Assembly (NCBI GenBank): GCA_963556145.1
Contig: OY744464.1
Span: 5,146,001 to 5,210,000, forward strand
Origin: Hygrocybe punicea
Taxonomy: Eukaryota; Basidiomycota; Agaricomycetes; Agaricales; Hygrophoraceae
DNA length: 64,000 bases
Direction of reading: 5' to 3'
The position numbers and the translations under genes were made by a program. Below are positions 57,988 to 64,000 of the stretch, in pieces (the first letter of the stretch is position 1; every line of letters starts with the position of its first letter). The notes under the pieces were generated by a model that saw nothing but the letters and a program-made list of their open reading frames with translations, made no database searches and was not told where the DNA came from.

Positions 57988-60900
57988 TCATATCTTCCTA
58001 CTTGAACTAGGAGCTTGTCGCAGCTTCGATGGTGGCTGTGCGACGGCCATGGGGCTGACTGGTCTACCTCCCACTGTCTGTGGAGAGAACACGGAAGGCA
58101 GCATACCAGTTTGCCTAGCCCTGGGGTTCAACGGGGATAGGACGCTCTGTCGCGATGGGCCACTAGCAGGATTCATATCGGCCGTAATCTTCCGACGCAT
58201 TAGGGGACGTGCAGACGTAGGCGGCGAAGTCGATGCTCCTGCGGTGCGAGTTGTGTCGCTCGGTTTCTCGTTATCAGTTAACTCGTTGAAAGGCGAGGCA
58301 TCTCCGCCCATCGCTTGTCGTCGTGCCTTCTCGTGCTTGGCTTGCATCGATCGAAAATGAGAAAGTAGTTCTTGCCACTTGATATCATCGCGGCCTATCT
58401 TTGATCGGGTTGCTATTGCAGAAGCAGCTCTAGATATCCGCCTCTCATCAGACTTGCCACAGACTTGCTGAAAAAAGAATTAGAAAGATACTCACGACTT
58501 TGGGGCAATGTGCAGAAATCCAGCGGAATTTACGGCATTAAGTCGATTGCGGAGAGACACGAAGGCCAAGCTTTGAGGTAGCAGCATCAAAATTCCGTAT
58601 AAACATTTGAATAAATGGGGATATCTCTCCGGTTCCAGAAGCTGAAGACGGAGATCTGTTGATTTACACGATCAGCCAAGTTCAATAACTGGTGAGAGAG
58701 TCCACAACATGTGAAGACCGGTGATTCGATTAGCTGAACCAATTTATCAATTTGCACCAACATTTGTACTGTTATTTCTAAGTCGGCACTGGTTTGGTGG
58801 TAAGTAACGTTGCTCAACCGCAGTGATGAGAACAAGCGTACAAAATGTATAGAAGGTTTGATGCGTGCTCGTAAGCTTGTGCAAGAAGACACAATGAGAA
58901 GACGGCGACGGCATTATGACACCATGATCGGTATAATGTTGTAAAGAGGGCTTGGCCATCCTGCTATATCCAGCAACCAAGATGATTAGAGGTATAACAT
59001 GTCATAAAACATGACAAACCCGAGTTTCAAGACTTTTCAGCCTCCTTCGGAACTCAGCAAGCTCTGGAGAAGTGATGAGGATGATGTTCAATTTTTGGAC
59101 GATGACACTAGCAAACTCGAGGTCCTAGGAATTATGTTTGTTCAAAAGCGAAACACGGATGAAAGATACGAACATCCTCCTTTTCGAGTATCTCCGCAAA
59201 CGTTCGGTAGATTCTTTCGGTATTGAGGTTTAGGCACAACTGTCGGATTATTAGACTCCCTCGGGTCTCCAACAATCGTCGGTCTGTACTAAAAAGTTCA
59301 AGCAGATTCATCATGAAAGCTTTGAAATAATTCTCTTCGGAGCTCGAACATATTTGGGCGAGAAGCTGCAAGTCGTGTTTGATCACCTAGTACGAACACT
59401 CAGTCGAAATAGAGTTGGATGCAGGACACAGATTCATACCTCTTCAGAGCTATCTGACAAAGTTTTCAACAAGGCCGGGAAAGTACCATCATCCATAGCA
59501 AGAATCTCAAAAGAATGTAAATTCAGCAATTATACATGTTTCCCGCTGGGAGAATACCTTTTTGGGGGCTTTCTGATGCAACATGATTAGCCACTTCAGA
59601 GCAGCCACCCGTGTCTCTTCGTATTCGCTCAAGAATTGGATTGTGAGTTCGTTTACAGTGGCTTGGTAGTCAAATGGATCATTTTCTTCAGAAAGTGCTG
59701 GAATTGCCTGAAGAATACCCACGCTAACGGAGGATACGCCAGTAGATGACATAGGCGACTGGGGGCGACTGGACCCCGAAGGTGGTAAAGGAGGCGGAAG
59801 CATATCAGAAGCCGTTGTCGCGCGAGGGGTTGCGTCCGAAATGTTCGCCCTTGACCTCGGGAAGTTTGGCAGTACAGGAATCTGAGAAGGCGTGTCCGGG
59901 ATACTCTCGGACGTTTCATCTTTGCCTAGTGTAGACGCTCTCGAAGGCGTGGTGGACGTTGTGGGGGTAGGGGTAGGGGTAGGCGATACTGGGACTGCGC
60001 GTGACGACAGCGTATCCCCGACCATTCCACGTGGAGGACCTTCCGATGGAGAAGGAAGGTTTTGTATAACATTTAATAGAAGCTTGTTGGTTCGAATTGC
60101 TGCGGTTTGTATCATTGGAACGTGGTGGGCAAGGTTTGGCAGGATAGCGGGAATCAGCCGTGGTGTAAAAAGCACAATGACTTCGGAAGCGAAGCTGAGA
60201 AACTCCGCCAACCATCGTAAAGCGGTGGACTCTTGGATCTCGTCGTCTGATATTCAGGTTGACTATGAATAGTTCGACAGGCCAAGACATACGCACGTTG
60301 ATTATCGAGCTGTTGGATAAGTATTTCGATTATCGCAGCATAGTCGACCTTGACGCCTTGTCCCGGAATCCAAGCTACGTAGGATATCAGCAAGGTGCAG
60401 GAATAGTAAATATTGCATCCTTACTGCCGGTGTCACGGTGATCAGTATCAGATAGAAAGTCTTCTTTGGGAGCTAGTTCGATGTCGTGATTGTATACTGC
60501 ATCATTTTCAGAAATGAAGATAGCGCGTTCCGAATTCGCCAGTGGGACATCTAATAGCTTCTCTGGCGCATTATCAGGGCGTCGCGATTGCTCAGCGGGT
60601 TCGCCATCCCTCTTAGACTTGGCCTGCTCTTCATATCGTTTACGCACAACAGTGACATCGCGTATTTCACGAAGAAAGTCAGCAAGGAGAGCCTCTGTTG
60701 CAACTCGAACATCTTCGGTTGGATCTGAAAGGTACTTCCTGGATTATTATGAGAGAATAGCCTTTCGAAGAGATTTAGTATAATACTAACAGTAGACCAT
60801 CAAGAAACTCTGGAAGATATGAGATGAGTTCCAGTTCCGGAACGGAATCCAGGACGTTGATCCACGACACGAGATAGCTCCGCGTGAATGGGCTGACGAC

Positions 60901-61715
60901 ATAAATCCGATCGGAGAGAAGAGGGATAAAGTGAGCAAGTGAGAAAGCCTTTTTTGTTACAGTATAGTCCTCGTCACCGAGTAAAGTGTCTGGATACGGC
61001 ACCAAAACTCCCCGCTCTCGCTCATCAGTCCGTTCACGAACCCTTTCTGTTTCTGGATATTGAGGAATGTACACGGAAGCAGACTCGGCCACAATATCCT
61101 TTAGAAGTCGATCGAGGAGTTCTGCGCCATTCTTGACAGACAATTCCGAATCCGCGGCAAGCTGGGTTCGACATGATTACATGTTGGAATACAGCGATGG
61201 GAACCGCTCACTTTGCTTAAGGCATCAAAGATGGGATTGAAATAAACAAGGACTTCGCCTTTCGATACTTTCGCGATGTTATACAAACATTCTGCGGAGA
61301 AGTATCGAATCCGATTCTCAGGGTCGCTAAAGCAGACCAGTAGATGCTCCACAAATTTGTCCATGTAAGGGGCAATGTCGACGCCAAGAGCAATTGCAGT
61401 CCCTGCAAGGCCAATGAGCCCACCGTTCCGAATGTGCAATGGATTAGATCCGTTGTTGAACATCTCCACAAGTTGGTCGATAATCTGGCTTATGCGGCGC
61501 TGGTCCCCTTGCGAATGACATTCTCGGATTTGTCTGCGCAACCAGTCAACAATTTAACAAGACTTCACAACAAGGAACGAATAAGTTACTTTTCCAGATC
61601 AAGCGCCGCCGCTTTACGCTTCTCATATATCTTGTCAACCAATTGTCTCGCAATGGATGTCTCTGTGTCAAATTTTTATAAAAGTCTCAGGATTAAAAAC
61701 TTGCAACTTACCCAT
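57988..61715 (-). CDS. VAC14: VAC14, scaffold of the PI(3,5)P2 kinase complex
   Basis: Fourteen exons (61715-61712, 61662-61590, 61533-61212, 61161-60791, 60738-60425, 60374-60297, 60246-59558, 59505-59440, 59386-59174, 59124-59020, 58963-58842, 58788-58709, 58655-58496, 58441-57988) give 1,016 aa. HEAT-like repeats open with [75 protein letters not shown] and [20 protein letters not shown] follow, then the Vac14 C domain ([52 protein letters not shown]). Vac14 holds Fab1/PIKfyve and Fig4 at the vacuole. The first coding exon is only ATGG. A Ser/Pro/Thr-rich linker (~500-600) and a disordered C-terminal tail of ~120 residues are fungal additions. Confidence 0.92.
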
Positions 61716-61924
61716 TCAAGGGATCAACGAAATACTGCGGTGACGACGCCGGTAGACAGAAAATGTTAAACAGACAGGGCACATAAGGCGAATTGGAACA
61801 GCGTGAGAACTCTCGACCGAGTCAAGTAACAGATTTACTGGCAGTGGCAGAGCTACTTCGCCCGCATGAGTTTACGTTCACAAGACCCAAGCTTGAGTAT
61901 AATAAATAAATAATATCAACCAGG

Positions 61925-64000
61925 CTATTCGATCGACCAGGTTTGATTCGACGGGATTACTTTGATGGCAACAACCGAATGGTTATCCGAGACGACTACC
62001 ATCCGATAATTGTCCACTTGGAATGCCTTCCACTCTGCGAGCCAAGCATTCATGTACCCAAATGCCTTCTCTTGCACCTTTGCAATCGTCTGGTCAAGAA
62101 GGCCGGAGCGCGTTCCGAGATCAGAGCAATGGAATCCATCACCCATAGCAATAGGTTGGGAGGGTGTGCTTATCCTGTTTAAACCCTCTGCAGAGATGGT
62201 CGCTCCGCGCCAGGGGTCGCCTAATACCAGATAATCAGACCAATGCCTTGTTATCAAGTACCTGGGACGTTCATACGTAGGCCATTGGAAAAGAACAGCC
62301 TATCAACCTGCACACCCCATCCCTCGTAGTGGGCGTTGGTGATGTCAGCGCGAGGAACCGGTGGAGAGCTGAAGGCTGCGGGAAACATTTGTTGGCATTG
62401 ACGCTGAGAATCTCAATCAATTGAGGCATTCTTGGCAACATGGACAACTACATACCTCGTCATATATTGGTTGAACGAGTCGAGAGACAATAGCAGGCTT
62501 ACCCTCAGGAGGTCCTTCTTGCAGGTAACCCACTTCATTACATCTGTATTTGGAGGTAATGATCGAATCTGAGCATTCAGACAGCACGAAAAACATACAC
62601 AATCCACAACCATGAGCGGATATCATTGTTGATGGTGGTGTCGGTCCAGTAGGACTGGCTCAAGTTGTACGTGTCCAAGCAAGCGCTGTCCGTTTGTATA
62701 TTCTCAGTGACACGACAAGAAGATCCGGGGAATCACCAACACAACACTTTGGTCACCGCAAACTGAAAATGTTGCGAAAAGTGACTAAAATACGGAAGAA
62801 AAGCACCGGAATGCACTACTCACGTTGTGGCATGTATGTTGTTGCGAAATAGGAACCCCAAGCTTGAAGGGCATGCTCGAGACCCCAGCCTGTAGTGGGT
62901 GCGTTCACACCGTTGTTGACTTCCAACGCATCACAGAATTGATAGAAAGCAGCACCAGGACCACTGGTTGGTTGAACTATCGATGCGAAAACAAAGGTTA
63001 CTTATTTAGCTGAATTGGCAACCATTGGAAAGCGAGACACATACGGGATTGCCAGTCCCAAAGATTGTTCCGCACTAGGAAATGAGGATCTGCCAGTTGA
63101 TACAGCTTCTTGCAGAGGGAAGGAAAATGCGCACAAGCACCCGCAACATCATCTAAATGGGAAATCTCCCCCATACCAAAGGTTGCTTTAAGAGTGTTAA
63201 TTTCTGAGTGGTTGTTACTCGTAAAAACAAGGTCAATATGCGCAATCACGGCTTCGACGTCAGCCGAACAGTTCTTTGGCATGTAATTACGGATGGGTTC
63301 GAAGTAGCTCCAGTAGTTTCTGCAAAGAACAGCACAGAGGTCGCATAGATACCACTGCGAATGAAGGAAACACTTGCGTGATAGCTTCAACTACCCCAGA
63401 AGATGAATATCCGGCCCAGAAGATCCCTGGCTTGCTATCAGTAGAACTTACGTTAGACCAAGATCACGGGCGCTCGAGTCGAAAACTTACTTAACCATAG
63501 TCCAGCTTGTCAAGGCACCAGCATAGCTTCCTCCGATGAGAATCCAAGGAGCTTTGTCGGGCGTGACTTGATCGCCTCCAGGCATGGGTAGCGCAACATT
63601 CTGAGCAAAGTAGACCAAATCATCGATTGCTAGTTGGATGGTGTGGAAACGCAAGCTCTCCACGCTCAGGTTGGGGTATGGGTTGGAACAGCCGAAAAAG
63701 CGGTGCTCGAGCATGATGGTCGAACCGTTCTGCTGTTGGGCTATTTGCCCGTTAATGGTGCGGTTTGTGAGGTAGCTTTCCAAACCTACGCCGGAATGCA
63801 CCGTTAGACTCGTTATCCAGGATACTAACAGCTTCAAGTTTGTCCCACCGTCCGCATTAACCTCTCCAGCGGTCATAAGAATGATAGGGCCGCCTGAAGG
63901 TGCGAGAATAATCCAGTTAGAAAAGAATAACATTCCGTCGACACAGTCATACATTTACCTGGTTGATAAAATTCGTACGTGTGCCAATAACGCTGCTGGA
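61925..64000 (-). CDS. Serine peptidase family S28 (prolyl carboxypeptidase type), 5' end beyond window
   Basis: The visible exons are 64000-63959, 63893-63849, 63785-63491, 63434-63378, 63319-63045, 62976-62824, 62762-62746, 62702-62599, 62543-62456, 62403-62262 and 62220-61925. Motifs are RYWHTYEFYQPGGPIIL, LEHRFFG, the nucleophile elbow GGSYAGALTSW, FWAGYSSSGVVEA, CNEVGYLQ, NGLRMNVPGDPWRGAT and the histidine region DGFHCSDL. S28 peptidases are secreted or vacuolar enzymes that cut after proline; a signal peptide would lie outside the window. The intron 63377-63320 has a GC donor with the textbook GCAAGT. The small exon 62762-62746 and its 3' neighbour are less certain because a weak GTTGTG donor is needed. 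Confidence 0.88.

Noticed and set aside
60374..60427. GC donor in VAC14 intron 5
   Set aside because: A strong GTAAGG donor three bases downstream keeps the same phase.

Overview
The window looks like nuclear DNA of a filamentous basidiomycete, most likely a mushroom-forming Agaricomycete. Genes are tightly packed on both strands. Nearly all are cut by many 46-75 nt introns with GT-AG ends, and several carry exons of only 4-22 nt. The protein set is fungal: a VelB velvet regulator, UreF, an Obg-type mitochondrial GTPase, Rrn3, a Bni1/SepA-type formin and a secreted S28 peptidase. I rebuilt exon models by hand from open frames, splice sites, intron phase and conserved protein motifs. No transcript data were available, so individual boundaries remain predictions.

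Layout, left to right. 1-13.3 kb: a prefoldin subunit 2 gene cut by the window edge, complex I subunit NDUFS8, an INO80F-domain protein, complex I subunit NDUFA13, a two-box HMG protein, a GNAT acetyltransferase and a large PPR protein. 13.5-25.3 kb: VelB, a 0.7 kb palindromic repeat (A), an ArfGAP, methylcrotonyl-CoA carboxylase beta, MLH3 and a small SBDS-domain protein. 25.5-32.2 kb: AFG1, UreF, eIF3f, TOM7 and an RNF220-like RING protein. 32.26-36.59 kb: a giant inverted repeat (B) made largely of a 72-bp minisatellite and containing a 100-N gap. 36.7-46.7 kb: lipin/PAH1, complex I subunit NDUFB9, RRN3, a second short palindrome (C), MTG2 and a nucleoside hydrolase. 46.8-64 kb: a formin, MCM6, a tyrosine-phosphatase-like protein, VAC14 and an S28 peptidase running off the right edge.

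Most genes are core housekeeping functions with no sign of an operon or a metabolite cluster. Many encode mitochondrial proteins (NDUFS8, NDUFA13, NDUFB9, TOM7, MTG2, AFG1, MCCC2 and probably the PPR protein). Several gene pairs are divergent and share promoters of only 70-160 bp. Two very small genes, TOM7 and NDUFB9, are split into short exons and are easily missed; the models here recover them.

The least explained DNA is the set of three palindromes. A and C share a recurring internal module and look like one family of foldback (MITE-like) elements. B is a separate 4.3 kb near-perfect inverted repeat whose arms differ in minisatellite copy number, and its N gap appears to be an unmerged overlap. 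At transcript level the notable items are a predicted 4-nt exon, a start exon holding only ATG plus one base, four GC-AG introns and a possible 25-nt intron.
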